From: a virus
Reading direction: 5' to 3' (one strand)
IMG/VR virus record: IMGVR_UViG_3300038306_000120
Coordinates: 1-20,303 of that record
DNA length: 20,303 bases
Shown here: positions 7,223-12,531 of the stretch, one piece after another
Layout of the letters: each line of letters opens with the position of its first letter
How positions within the stretch are numbered: position 1 is the stretch's first letter
Program-made: the position numbers and the translations under genes
Notes under the pieces: model-generated
Told to the model about the DNA's origin: nothing
The model's input: the letters and a program-made list of their open reading frames with translations, nothing else
Database searches by the model: none

Positions 7223-7519
7223 TCATCTTTTGTTTGCAAGCATGTCAGCGACGCTGATGAGGTCTTCGGCCACGGCTCGAAGGTGGGATTCACCAGCGTA
7301 TATAAAGTCTCGCCTGGCACCGCCTTCAGCGTCGCCAATGTAGAGCTGGATGGGGATGGTGGAATCATCCACCTCCCTCATGTAAAGGCTGGAGGTTACG
7401 CCAGTGCCTTGGTGTTCGTAGTAGGGAGCCGGGGCGTTGAACAGGTGGGGCATCAGCCGATGCAGCCGTGCTTGTTCATCGCGTGAGGCGTGAGTGAGAG
7501 AGAGTTTTTTGATTGACAT
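7223..7519 (-). CDS. Hypothetical protein, 98 aa, paralogue of the 6007-6294 gene
   Basis: It shares the N-terminal block M-x-IKKL-x-LT-x-A followed by LMPHLF-x-APAP with the 95-residue gene at 6007-6294. The centre differs (EVDDSTIPIQLYIGDAEGG) and it ends in a helix and basic tail (ISVADMLANKR). The true start is ATG 7519, which overlaps the TAA of the 30-residue membrane protein (TAATG). The frame can be extended upstream to 7678, but that part crosses two other genes. The function is unknown. Confidence 0.75.
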   Translation of the reverse strand: MSIKKLSLTHASRDEQARLHRLMPHLFNAPAPYYEHQGTGVTSSLYMREVDDSTIPIQLYIGDAEGGARRDFIYAGESHLRAVAEDLISVADMLANKR

Positions 7520-7611
7520 TACTTGTCCGGGTTGGTAAAGAGTGAGGAGATGAGGCCAAGGGCTAGGATTACCCAGCCGATGGCGCAGAGAATGGAGAGG
7601 ATGGTCTCCAC
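7519..7611 (-). CDS. Tiny membrane protein, 30 aa
   Basis: A GTG start at 7611 overlaps the TAG of the 177-residue gene (TAGTG), and its TAA overlaps the ATG of the next gene (TAATG). Coupling on both sides argues that this very short frame is real. The product is almost entirely one hydrophobic helix (ETILSILCAIGWVILALGLI) with a short polar tail ending in Lys. It has a single membrane span and no recognised family. It is the second miniature membrane protein of this arm. Confidence 0.6.
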   Translation of the reverse strand: METILSILCAIGWVILALGLISSLFTNPDK

Positions 7612-8144
7612 TAGAAGGTGCTGCCGTCGATGGTGAACAGCTCTTCGTCAGAGCGGACAAGAAGCTCGTCCTCGGCAAACTCTTCGGAATCCTGGTAGCG
7701 CATGTCGGCTTCCCAATCGCCCACCAAGGAGTCGCAGCATTGCGCTATGACGTCACGGATTGTGGTAGAATCAGGGGCTGGCCGTGTGCAGAAGTCGAGC
7801 AGTGGTCGGAATGCCGCGCAGTCTCCGCAGTACCCGGTGGGCATGAAGTCCCCGTCGATGAAGAGGCCATTGTTCAGCAGCCATGTCCATGCCCGTATTC
7901 CAGCAAGGTCAAGAATATCATCATCCAATCTGCTGTTGATGGTGGCGTGACTGGGGCTGTAGGGGCTGACGGAGTAGCTCCGCACTGTGCCAAGGAAGTG
8001 TTCGGCTAGTGCATTGAGACTATCAAGCCACTCGCCGCCCCAGTGGTATTCGCGGTCGGTCGAGAGGAAGTTCTGGATGGCGACATCCTTGGCTTCCTGG
8101 GTTAGCTCGGTGAAGGAGTAAAGGTCGGTCGTGATTGTTTTCAT
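7611..8144 (-). CDS. Conserved-type phage hypothetical protein, 177 aa
   Basis: It begins MKTITTDLYSFTELTQEAKD and continues AIQNF, a style I associate with a widespread but uncharacterised phage protein family (often written 'ELSEEAK-x-KA'). The rest is acidic, Trp-rich and Cys-rich (GYCGDCAAF, DFCTRP, QCCDSL), with an acidic C-terminus (DSEEFAEDELLVRSDEEL). No catalytic motif is evident. Its ATG overlaps the upstream TGA and its stop overlaps a downstream GTG. The paired Cys residues could bind metal, but no complete zinc-ribbon spacing is clear. Confidence 0.75.
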   Translation of the reverse strand: MKTITTDLYSFTELTQEAKDVAIQNFLSTDREYHWGGEWLDSLNALAEHFLGTVRSYSVSPYSPSHATINSRLDDDILDLAGIRAWTWLLNNGLFIDGDFMPTGYCGDCAAFRPLLDFCTRPAPDSTTIRDVIAQCCDSLVGDWEADMRYQDSEEFAEDELLVRSDEELFTIDGSTF

Positions 8145-8791
8145 GATTGTTTTTTCTGGAAGAAGGCGTGCTGTTTCCAGCCTTGCTCGGCCAGTCCCGT
8201 GATTTCGGCATGTGCCAGGAAGTCTTGTTGTACCATCTCGATTCCTTCCTGTCCATAGTGCTCCTCAAAGTCGATGTGGAAGGAGGCGTCCTCGATGTAT
8301 TCGCAGAAGTGGATTTCACTCTGCCCCCAGTAGCCATCGAACCACTTCTGGAAGTCCTCGTCGCTGTGATGGTGCTCGGCTAGGAAGTCTTGGATTGTGT
8401 TGCTATACACGAAACTGGTGATACATTCTACCACATCAGCCTCTAGTATTTCCCACTCCAATGTGCTATGCACTTCGTCATCAATGAGCGGGTAATCCTC
8501 CAGCCCTTGGAGTGCCTCGATTACACCATCGGGCAGGTCTTGGCCGACCTCAAAGGTGAACTCGTCGCCGTGGGTGTAGTAGCTCCCTCGATTGGTGATG
8601 GCTGGAGTGCCGAAGCCCATCATTTGGTTCATCCAAATCCAGTTGGCGATGGACACTGTGCACTGCCAGTTTACCCCGAAGTCCAAGGGTGTTACTTCAC
8701 CCCGGCCATCCTCGAAGTAGGAGTTTGCATTGTCTTCCATCAGGATGTGATGGTAGATTAAGTGGTCTGCGATTTCTTGTGTGAGTATCAT
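8141..8791 (-). CDS. Hypothetical acidic protein, 216 aa
   Basis: Unrecognised. It is the longest of the early unknowns, strongly acidic, and rich in Trp, Tyr and His (IANWIWMNQMMGF, HHHSDEDFQKWFDGYWGQ). There is no membrane span or nucleotide-binding motif. It overlaps both neighbours by 4 nt (ATGA), so it is co-translated with the 177-residue protein that follows. High negative charge in an early phage protein can indicate DNA mimicry or enzyme inhibition, but nothing specific supports that here. Confidence 0.75.
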   Translation of the reverse strand: MILTQEIADHLIYHHILMEDNANSYFEDGRGEVTPLDFGVNWQCTVSIANWIWMNQMMGFGTPAITNRGSYYTHGDEFTFEVGQDLPDGVIEALQGLEDYPLIDDEVHSTLEWEILEADVVECITSFVYSNTIQDFLAEHHHSDEDFQKWFDGYWGQSEIHFCEYIEDASFHIDFEEHYGQEGIEMVQQDFLAHAEITGLAEQGWKQHAFFQKKQS

Positions 8792-9033
8792 GATTCTATG
8801 CGGTCGAGCAGTTGCTCTGCGTTGTTTTGGATGAAGTCTAGAAGCTCGGTCTCACTTATGCACTCGGTGCAGGAAGTGACAAAGTCCCGAAGTTCTGGTG
8901 CTGCTGCCAGCAGGTTGGTGTCTTTTTCATCATAGGCCACGGCAACAGTCCTGCCATCCAGCTCCGATATGATGAGTCCTTGGCTGCTGCCAGTGTTGGA
9001 AGCATACCAATAATCGTGTGTTGTTTCACTCAT
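8788..9033 (-). CDS. Hypothetical phage protein with AAAPEL motif, 81 aa
   Basis: A small acidic protein containing TNLLAAAPELRDFV, which matches the 'N-A-x-L-I-A-A-A-P-x-L' motif found in many small phage proteins of unknown function. I start it at ATG 9033, where TTAGGAG lies 7 nt upstream. A TTG two codons earlier is less likely. It overlaps the next gene by 4 nt. Confidence 0.75.
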   Translation of the reverse strand: MSETTHDYWYASNTGSSQGLIISELDGRTVAVAYDEKDTNLLAAAPELRDFVTSCTECISETELLDFIQNNAEQLLDRIES

Positions 9034-9035
9034 TT

Positions 9036-9275
9036 TCAATCTCCTAAGTCCATGGGAAAGAGGGTAGCCAGCAGGAAGCAGCCTTCAAGTTCAACATTAC
9101 GGGCATCCTGCGCCCTCTGAGCATGGCGGTGGCAGTGGTCGTCAAACCGCTGCGGCGCAATGATGGAGTAGCGTAGCATCACACGGGCAGCCGCTCTGCC
9201 GTGGTGGTCGTCGTAGCTTCGGAAGGCGCAGTCTACGCCAGCTTCATCGACACGCTGTACGAGTTTCGGTCTCAC
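9036..9275 (-). CDS. Hypothetical protein, 79 aa
   Basis: An unrecognised basic protein rich in Arg and His (SYDDHHGRAAARVMLRYS, DDHCHRHAQRAQDARN), ending in a hydrophobic stretch (GCFLLATLFPMDLGD). It starts with GTG, overlapping the upstream TGA (GTGA), and stops 2 nt before the next start. It could be a small nucleic-acid-binding protein because of its charge, but there is no motif. Confidence 0.6.
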   Translation of the reverse strand: MRPKLVQRVDEAGVDCAFRSYDDHHGRAAARVMLRYSIIAPQRFDDHCHRHAQRAQDARNVELEGCFLLATLFPMDLGD

Positions 9276-9559
9276 ACTTCCACCCCCAATGTGCCGTCAC
9301 ACACCTTGAACCTACCATCCTTGATGGCCTTCCGAATCGCCACTGGCGACATCTTCAAGAAGAAGCTCAAGTAGGCCATCGTTGTCCTGGAAGTGTGGCG
9401 CAAGTCGCTGCTCATTACCACTTCGCCGCGCCTCTTATCCCAGCGGCAAATCACAGTTGCATGACTTTGGAAAAACTGGCAGGTACCCGCAAAGATGCGG
9501 ATTTGATTGGGAGCAGGGTTGCCACTTGCAGTGGTCATTTGTTCAACGAAGATGTGCAT
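9272..9559 (-). CDS. Hypothetical protein, 95 aa, with a possible DNA-binding C-terminus
   Basis: Unrecognised. From ATG 9559 it reads MHIFVEQMTTASGNPAPNQI, has a basic centre (ICRWDKRRGEVV), and ends in a stretch (LSFFLKMSPVAIRKAIKDGR) with the look of an excisionase-like or small helix-turn-helix segment ('spvairkaIkdGrf'). The frame extends to 9622, but that part overlaps the upstream gene. The ATG is 1 nt past the upstream TAA, and its stop overlaps the next GTG. Confidence 0.65.
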   Translation of the reverse strand: MHIFVEQMTTASGNPAPNQIRIFAGTCQFFQSHATVICRWDKRRGEVVMSSDLRHTSRTTMAYLSFFLKMSPVAIRKAIKDGRFKVCDGTLGVEV

Positions 9560-9560
9560 T

Positions 9561-9926
9561 TTATTTGCAGTGGATTCTGAGGGTTTCAGAGACTTTGATT
9601 GTGCAGTACTTGAGTCCCGCACAAGCAGAAAGTTGCATTACTTCTTGCAATGTTGGGAAGATTTTAATACCCGTCCTGATGGTGCAGAACATTGGGCGCC
9701 CTCTTTGGTCGAGTCCTGCGTAGAAGCCCATGAAGTCCTCAGGGTGCTTGAGCACAAATCCCTCCCTGATGGGCGCTCGGTCGTAGGTGGTTGTCACCAC
9801 GGCGTCGCAGTCTTCACAGTAGGGCTTGTCGCCCGTGTCAGCGAAAGCCCCGGTGTTCATTTGCTGGAAGCCCCTAATCGACAGCTCAGTGCCGCCGCAT
9901 TCGTCACAGCGGTGGAGGCGCTTCAC
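9561..9926 (-). CDS. Zinc-ribbon-like hypothetical protein, 121 aa
   Basis: The N-terminal region has two Cys pairs, CDEC at residues 7-10 and CEDC about 26 residues later, forming a probable zinc ribbon. The remainder is mixed alpha/beta, ending KYCTIKVSETLRIHCK. The start is GTG 9926, overlapping the upstream TGA (GTGA). Zinc ribbons in early phage proteins often contact nucleic acid or transcription machinery. No specific family is recognised. Confidence 0.7.
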   Translation of the reverse strand: MKRLHRCDECGGTELSIRGFQQMNTGAFADTGDKPYCEDCDAVVTTTYDRAPIREGFVLKHPEDFMGFYAGLDQRGRPMFCTIRTGIKIFPTLQEVMQLSACAGLKYCTIKVSETLRIHCK

Positions 9927-10192
9927 TTGGAACCCCCCACCAACGCCTTGGCTGCCGCAACCGTTGCGATGCGGTCAGTAAGCTGGGGCTTCCCCTCATA
10001 AGAGAGCGCCAGTCCCAGCGTCCGCATCACCAAGGTCACTGCGTCGTTACTTTGCGACCATATGGTGCGCTTGGCGCTCAAGGTCTCTTCGGCGTCCGGG
10101 ATGGTCTTCCAGAGCTGGAGACTTTCCCACTTGTTTGTGTTATCTTCCAGCAAAGCGGAAAGGATGGCGATGGTTTGTTTGGTTGGTTTCAT
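9923..10192 (-). CDS. Hypothetical protein, 89 aa
   Basis: An unrecognised helical protein starting MKPTKQTIAILSALLEDNTN. It has no motif or membrane span. I start it at ATG 10192, 1 nt after the upstream TAA. The longer frame to 10258 lies inside the upstream gene. The region before the ATG is A/T-rich with no clear Shine-Dalgarno, as for the two genes upstream. Its stop overlaps the next GTG. Confidence 0.7.
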   Translation of the reverse strand: MKPTKQTIAILSALLEDNTNKWESLQLWKTIPDAEETLSAKRTIWSQSNDAVTLVMRTLGLALSYEGKPQLTDRIATVAAAKALVGGSK

Positions 10193-10193
10193 T

Positions 10194-10424
10194 TTACAAT
10201 CCCTTGCGGTGTTCGATGGTTGCTGCCACTTGGCGCTTGATAATGTCGAGCTTGCCATTCAACATATAGTTGCTGGCAGCGTTGGATTCCAGAATCTCGC
10301 CGGGAATCACGTCGGACAAGTCCGACAAGGACAAGTCCGATGCACGATTCAGCAGCGCTTGGGTGTCTGTGGTGTACTCGGCTTTCAGTAGAGTGCCGAG
10401 GGTGACGTATTGGAGCTGTTTCAT
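10194..10424 (-). CDS. Hypothetical protein, 76 aa
   Basis: An unrecognised helical protein starting MKQLQYVTLGTLLKAEY. Its middle reads ASDLSLSDLSDVIPGEIL, encoded by a DNA stretch (about 10313-10341) with a repeated TCCGACAAG-type element. ATG 10424 is preceded by CAAAAAC with no Shine-Dalgarno, the same leader as the first early gene. The gap to the previous stop is 13 nt. Confidence 0.65.
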   Translation of the reverse strand: MKQLQYVTLGTLLKAEYTTDTQALLNRASDLSLSDLSDVIPGEILESNAASNYMLNGKLDIIKRQVAATIEHRKGL

Positions 10425-10437
10425 GTTTTTGTTTGGG

Positions 10438-10653
10438 TTAGCTGTGGCTGTGGCCATCGAGTTCGATGCCAAGAAACATACCCTTCCAGCCATCGGCAGG
10501 GTAGTAGTAGTTGGACAAGGAATCAAACCGAAGAGTTTCCAGTGGGATTCCTTTACGTTCGCATGTTGCGATTACCGCCTCAGGGACGGTAGAAAGACCT
10601 AGTTCGACCGCTATCGGAGTCGGTGAACCATCGTAGTTGAAGAGCGTTTCCAT
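10438..10653 (-). CDS. First gene of the early arm, hypothetical protein, 71 aa
   Basis: A small acidic protein (METLFNYDGSPTPIAVELGL and onward) ending in a His/Ser tail (DGHSHS). It is the promoter-proximal gene of the leftward arm, with ATG 59 nt downstream of the predicted +1 of the nearer phage promoter. The open frame can be extended to 10731 only by reading through that promoter, so the short start is preferred. ATG 10653 is preceded by CACCAAAAAC without a Shine-Dalgarno. In T7 the first early genes counter host defences; here the function is unknown. Confidence 0.65.
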   Translation of the reverse strand: METLFNYDGSPTPIAVELGLSTVPEAVIATCERKGIPLETLRFDSLSNYYYPADGWKGMFLGIELDGHSHS

Positions 10654-10705
10654 GTTTTTGGTGACCGTTAAACGACGGTAGGCGTTGATTGGTGGGAGCT
10701 GTGCG

Positions 10706-10729
10706 CTTGCTCTATAGAGCCTACTACGC
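10706..10729 (-). promoter_or_regulatory. T7-class phage promoter, copy 1
   Basis: On the minus strand GCGTAGTAGGCTCTATA precedes G at 10712 (+1), followed by AGCAAG. Aligned on CTATAG with the T7 promoter (TAATACGACTCACTATAG), it shares T-14, A-13, A-10, C-7 and the CTATA block. The segment matching copy 2 runs from -17 to +7 with one difference at -15, which is the footprint of a phage RNA polymerase promoter. It aims at the early genes starting at 10653. The core GCTCTATAGAGC is also a perfect palindrome, so a protein-binding site is an alternative. Confidence 0.7.
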
Positions 10730-10773
10730 ACGTTTTGAGACTTGCTCCCAGTCAGTCTTTTACAATCGGCACA

Positions 10774-10797
10774 CTTGCTCTATAGAGCCTACTATGC
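10774..10797 (-). promoter_or_regulatory. T7-class phage promoter, copy 2
   Basis: A second copy 68 bp upstream of copy 1, identical from -14 to +7 and differing at -15 (A instead of G), with +1 at 10780. The sequences outside the -17 to +7 window are not conserved, which argues for a functional site rather than a simple duplication. It has the same orientation, towards the early arm. Confidence 0.7.
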
Positions 10798-10862
10798 GCC
10801 TTGGATTGTACTTTTACTACAGCCGCGTATTCCCTACTGTGGCATTGTCGCTTGCCTAGGTT

Positions 10863-10963
10863 AGCGCCCGCGCAGGCGCTTATAATCGGGATTCTCACTG
10901 CTAGTTAGGAAGCTGCAAATATGGGGATACCCCCATCATTCCAAGTGTCAGAATCTTTGGAAT
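10863..10963. other. Cluster of three perfect hairpins
   Basis: Three stems follow one another. AGCGCC/GGCGCT has a 6-nt loop (10863-10880). ATGGGG/CCCCAT has a 4-nt loop (10921-10936). ATTCCAA/TTGGAAT has a 12-nt loop (10938-10963). None is followed by a T run on either strand, so they do not look like classic terminators. They lie upstream of the two phage promoters and may be processing or protein-binding sites. Confidence 0.4.
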
Positions 10964-11032
10964 CCTCGATTTCATCCTAGTTGTCAAAGTACGGTCTCGG
11001 TTCAACTTGCGACTATGTTGCTGGACTCGTTG

Positions 11033-11048
11033 CCAAGGGTATCCTTGG
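11033..11048. repeat. Perfect hairpin CCAAGG/CCTTGG
   Basis: A 6-bp perfect inverted repeat with a 4-nt GTAT loop, in an otherwise featureless 300-bp stretch. No T run follows. The role is unknown. Confidence 0.4.
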
Positions 11049-11255
11049 TCGCTTTCCGGCTAAGTGGCTTATCTTGCCTGCATCGCTACTTTCTCCATTA
11101 CCCGTGGCTCTATTGTCCCTTGGCCATGGAGCCAACATCAGCAGTGCCCGAAGGGATGCAGAGTGGATGGCTCGCCTTGGCAGGCGGGGCAGGCGAGGGA
11201 CGGGTTCTGGAAAAGAGCGAGTCGATTAGGGCGCTGGGCGCTTTCTCTCGACCCA

Positions 11256-11286
11256 CAGAGAATGACAGATTCTCTGCGTATGTCAA
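11256..11286 (-). promoter_or_regulatory. Perfect -35 box next to an 8-bp inverted repeat
   Basis: On the minus strand a consensus TTGACA (11286-11281) is followed by CAGAGAAT/ATTCTCTG, a perfect 8-bp inverted repeat with a 5-nt loop (11256-11276). A possible -10 at the right distance (CATTCT) is weak. The layout would suit a repressed host-type promoter directed at the early arm, but the poor -10 keeps confidence low. Confidence 0.35.
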
Positions 11287-11329
11287 CACAATACCAAAGA
11301 ATCGGGCAAAGTATTTTGAGATTCAGTCA

Positions 11330-11354
11330 TAAGTCCTTATGCCATAAGCACTTA
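11330..11354. promoter_or_regulatory. 25-bp operator-like palindrome
   Basis: TAAGTCCTTATG and CATAAGCACTTA flank a central C. Eleven of twelve position pairs are complementary and the inner six are perfect. Size and symmetry fit the binding site of a dimeric regulator such as a winged-helix protein; the MarR-like protein at 6294-6674 is one candidate partner. Which promoter it would control is not clear. Confidence 0.45.
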
Positions 11355-11432
11355 CGTTTCTAAAATAGTTTGGAAAGCCATCCATCCAGCACTTTAAGTG
11401 AATCTACTACCTAAGAGCACCGAGTTTCAGAC

Positions 11433-11450
11433 TTGGCACGATACTTGCAG
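11433..11450 (+). promoter_or_regulatory. Sigma-54-like site, copy 1
   Basis: TTGGCACGATACTTGCAG matches the sigma-54 consensus TGGCACG-N4-TTGC(A/T) at every defined position, with GG and GC correctly spaced. It lies in a 45-bp repeat unit that also carries GCAACATCCTAT and recurs at 11478. No gene follows closely on the plus strand. Confidence 0.5.
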
Positions 11451-11477
11451 GGCATCATTGCAACATCCTATCAAATG

Positions 11478-11495
11478 TTGGCACGATAGTTGCAG
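11478..11495 (+). promoter_or_regulatory. Sigma-54-like site, copy 2
   Basis: TTGGCACGATAGTTGCAG, again a full match to TGGCACG-N4-TTGC(A/T), exactly 45 bp after copy 1. The shared element GCAACATCCTAT follows in both units, while the bases between differ. Confidence 0.5.
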
Positions 11496-11660
11496 TAAAC
11501 AAAAGCAACATCCTATGTCCGCATTGCAGCCAAATCGCTCTGGTGACCTGTCGAGGGATATGGTAAGGGTATTGCCTAAAACGCAACAGAAGCGCTTAAA
11601 ACCAGCCTGAGAGCATGCCATTTTGGCAGGGAATGCCGGAATGCGGCCACATTTTCAAAG

Positions 11661-11710
11661 TTGGCACGGTATTTGTAGGGGAATCTTGGCACGGTATTTG
11701 TAGGGACAAG
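11661..11710 (+). repeat. Two 25-bp repeats with variant sigma-54-like sites
   Basis: TTGGCACGGTATTTGTAGGG occurs at 11661 and 11686. The -24 half TGGCACG is kept, but the -12 half is TTGT instead of TTGC, which weakens the promoter match. The 25-bp tandem repetition suggests a protein-binding array related to the two copies at 11433 and 11478. Confidence 0.55.
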
Positions 11711-11781
11711 TCAGGCCAGCGATGACTGGAGGATACCTGCCAAAAAGGCAGACCGCCATGCGGCCATGCACATCCGGCCAG

Positions 11782-11868
11782 ACCGTGCGGAATCGCACAC
11801 CATGGACTGGGCAGACCGTGCGGTATCGCACAGCACCGTGCGGTATCGAACACCGTGCGGTATCGAAC
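11782..11868. repeat. Four copies of ACCGTGCGG(A/T)ATCG(C/A)AC
   Basis: Units begin at 11782, 11815, 11835 and 11852, the last two in direct 17-bp tandem. In the first two, GTGCG and CGCAC form a 5-bp inverted repeat around a 4-bp centre, while the last two have lost one arm base. This looks like an array of dimeric protein-binding sites (iterons or operators). Confidence 0.65.
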
Positions 11869-11873
11869 ACCAT

Positions 11874-11929
11874 AGGAAGTTGCAAAGACCGTAGGAAGTT
11901 GCAAAGACCGTAGGAAGTTGCAAAGACCG
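11874..11929. repeat. Three tandem 19-bp repeats
   Basis: AGGAAGTTGCAAAGACCGT is repeated without change at 11874, 11893 and 11912 (the last lacks the final T). The period is not a multiple of three, so it is not coding. It directly follows the previous array and precedes a short AT-rich stretch (TTGTATATATCC, about 11960-11971), an arrangement seen at iteron-type replication origins. Confidence 0.7.
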
Positions 11930-12070
11930 GGGGGGCATGGGGGGAACGCCGGGCGCGGCCTTGTATATATCCCCACTCGCATTTTTCAGCCATTTTTAGC
12001 GACTCACAACTGAACCACTGCGGTGCTATTCACGCCCTATTGGCTCATGTTTGAACCTTTGTGGCGGGCG

Positions 12071-12258
12071 GAGTCCCACTCAGACTCGGCAAGCCTAGTT
12101 GCATAAGGCAGCCTGGAGGAGTGAGACAGGCCCCTGAATCATCCCTGGAAAACACACAAACCAGGGAACCCCTACTATGCGGGGGATGCAACCAAACGGA
12201 GCATCTGAGACAGGGACGATTAGGTCCGATAGACGGTCAGGGGCGAAGTTCCCCTTTT
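12071..12258. ncRNA. Series of stem-loops, possible structured RNA
   Basis: Several short helices lie in a row: GAGTC/GACTC (12071-12087), TCCCTGG/CCAGGGA with a 12-nt A-rich loop (12142-12167), CCCC/GGGG around TACTATGC (about 12170-12185), GGAC/GTCC (about 12216-12229), and AGGGG/CCCCT followed by TTTT (12239-12258). The last could be a weak plus-strand terminator. No known RNA family is recognised; the density of stems is the only support. Confidence 0.3.
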
Positions 12259-12488
12259 GGATAAGGATAGCATTTGATACTATTTCCTCATAATACCACA
12301 GGGGCTCTAGGTGTAGTATAGGACTACCAAAACCCTTAAACTAGAGTCCTTTTAGAGGGGGTGGGGGTGGTCAAGGTTGCCTTCAGGACTCACCCCTCCT
12401 TTCCTTACTCCCCCCCCATGGGGAGACAAAGGATTCTCCAGGTGTCTTCATTGGTGTCAGGTCACCGCGCATATGGTCTAGCGTACCA

Positions 12489-12520
12489 CAGATTTCGTCA
12501 TTCTCTAGTGGTCAAATCTG
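12489..12520 (-). terminator. Hairpin just after the terminase gene
   Basis: A perfect 7-bp inverted repeat, CAGATTT/AAATCTG, with an 18-nt loop starts 12 nt beyond the stop of the large terminase gene. No T run follows on the minus strand, so termination is only suggested by location. Confidence 0.3.
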
Positions 12521-12531
12521 GGGAATCTGTA

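Larger units (their letters stand above)
10798..12531. other. Large non-coding, repeat-rich region between early arm and terminase
   Basis: No credible gene is present in these 1.7 kb. The open frames here are short, have no ribosome binding sites, and several simply read through tandem repeats of 17, 19, 25 and 45 bp that shift frame. The region contains perfect hairpins at 10863-10880, 10921-10936, 10938-10963 and 11033-11048, an operator-like palindrome, sigma-54-like repeats, two more short arrays, and a stem-loop cluster near the terminase end. By T7 gene order it lies between the end of terminase and the early promoters, where T7 has its terminal repeats and packaging junction. An origin, packaging site or terminal-repeat role is inferred. 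Confidence 0.6.

Noticed and set aside
10881-10886. Perfect TATAAT on the plus strand
   Set aside because: No -35 box at a suitable distance, and it would fire away from the early genes into a gene-free region.
10981-11363. Plus-strand open frames of 82-105 residues
   Set aside because: Three overlapping frames are equally open, none has a Shine-Dalgarno, and hairpins and a palindrome lie within or next to them.
11398-11610. Plus-strand 70-residue open frame
   Set aside because: It consists mostly of the sigma-54-like 45-bp repeats and has no ribosome site.
11433-11929. Repeat region as a CRISPR array
   Set aside because: Repeat units are short, of several kinds, mostly without unique spacers of constant length, and no cas genes are present.
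11596-11993. Overlapping minus-strand open frames of 75-128 residues with repeated 'CNFLRSLQLP'-type peptides
   Set aside because: They only translate the 17- and 19-bp tandem repeats, whose periods shift the frame; no ribosome site and no protein-like composition.
12303-12325. GTAGTATAGGACTAC as a third phage promoter
   Set aside because: Shares TATAG but not the -7 to -14 bases conserved in the two real copies; it is better seen as a small inverted repeat.
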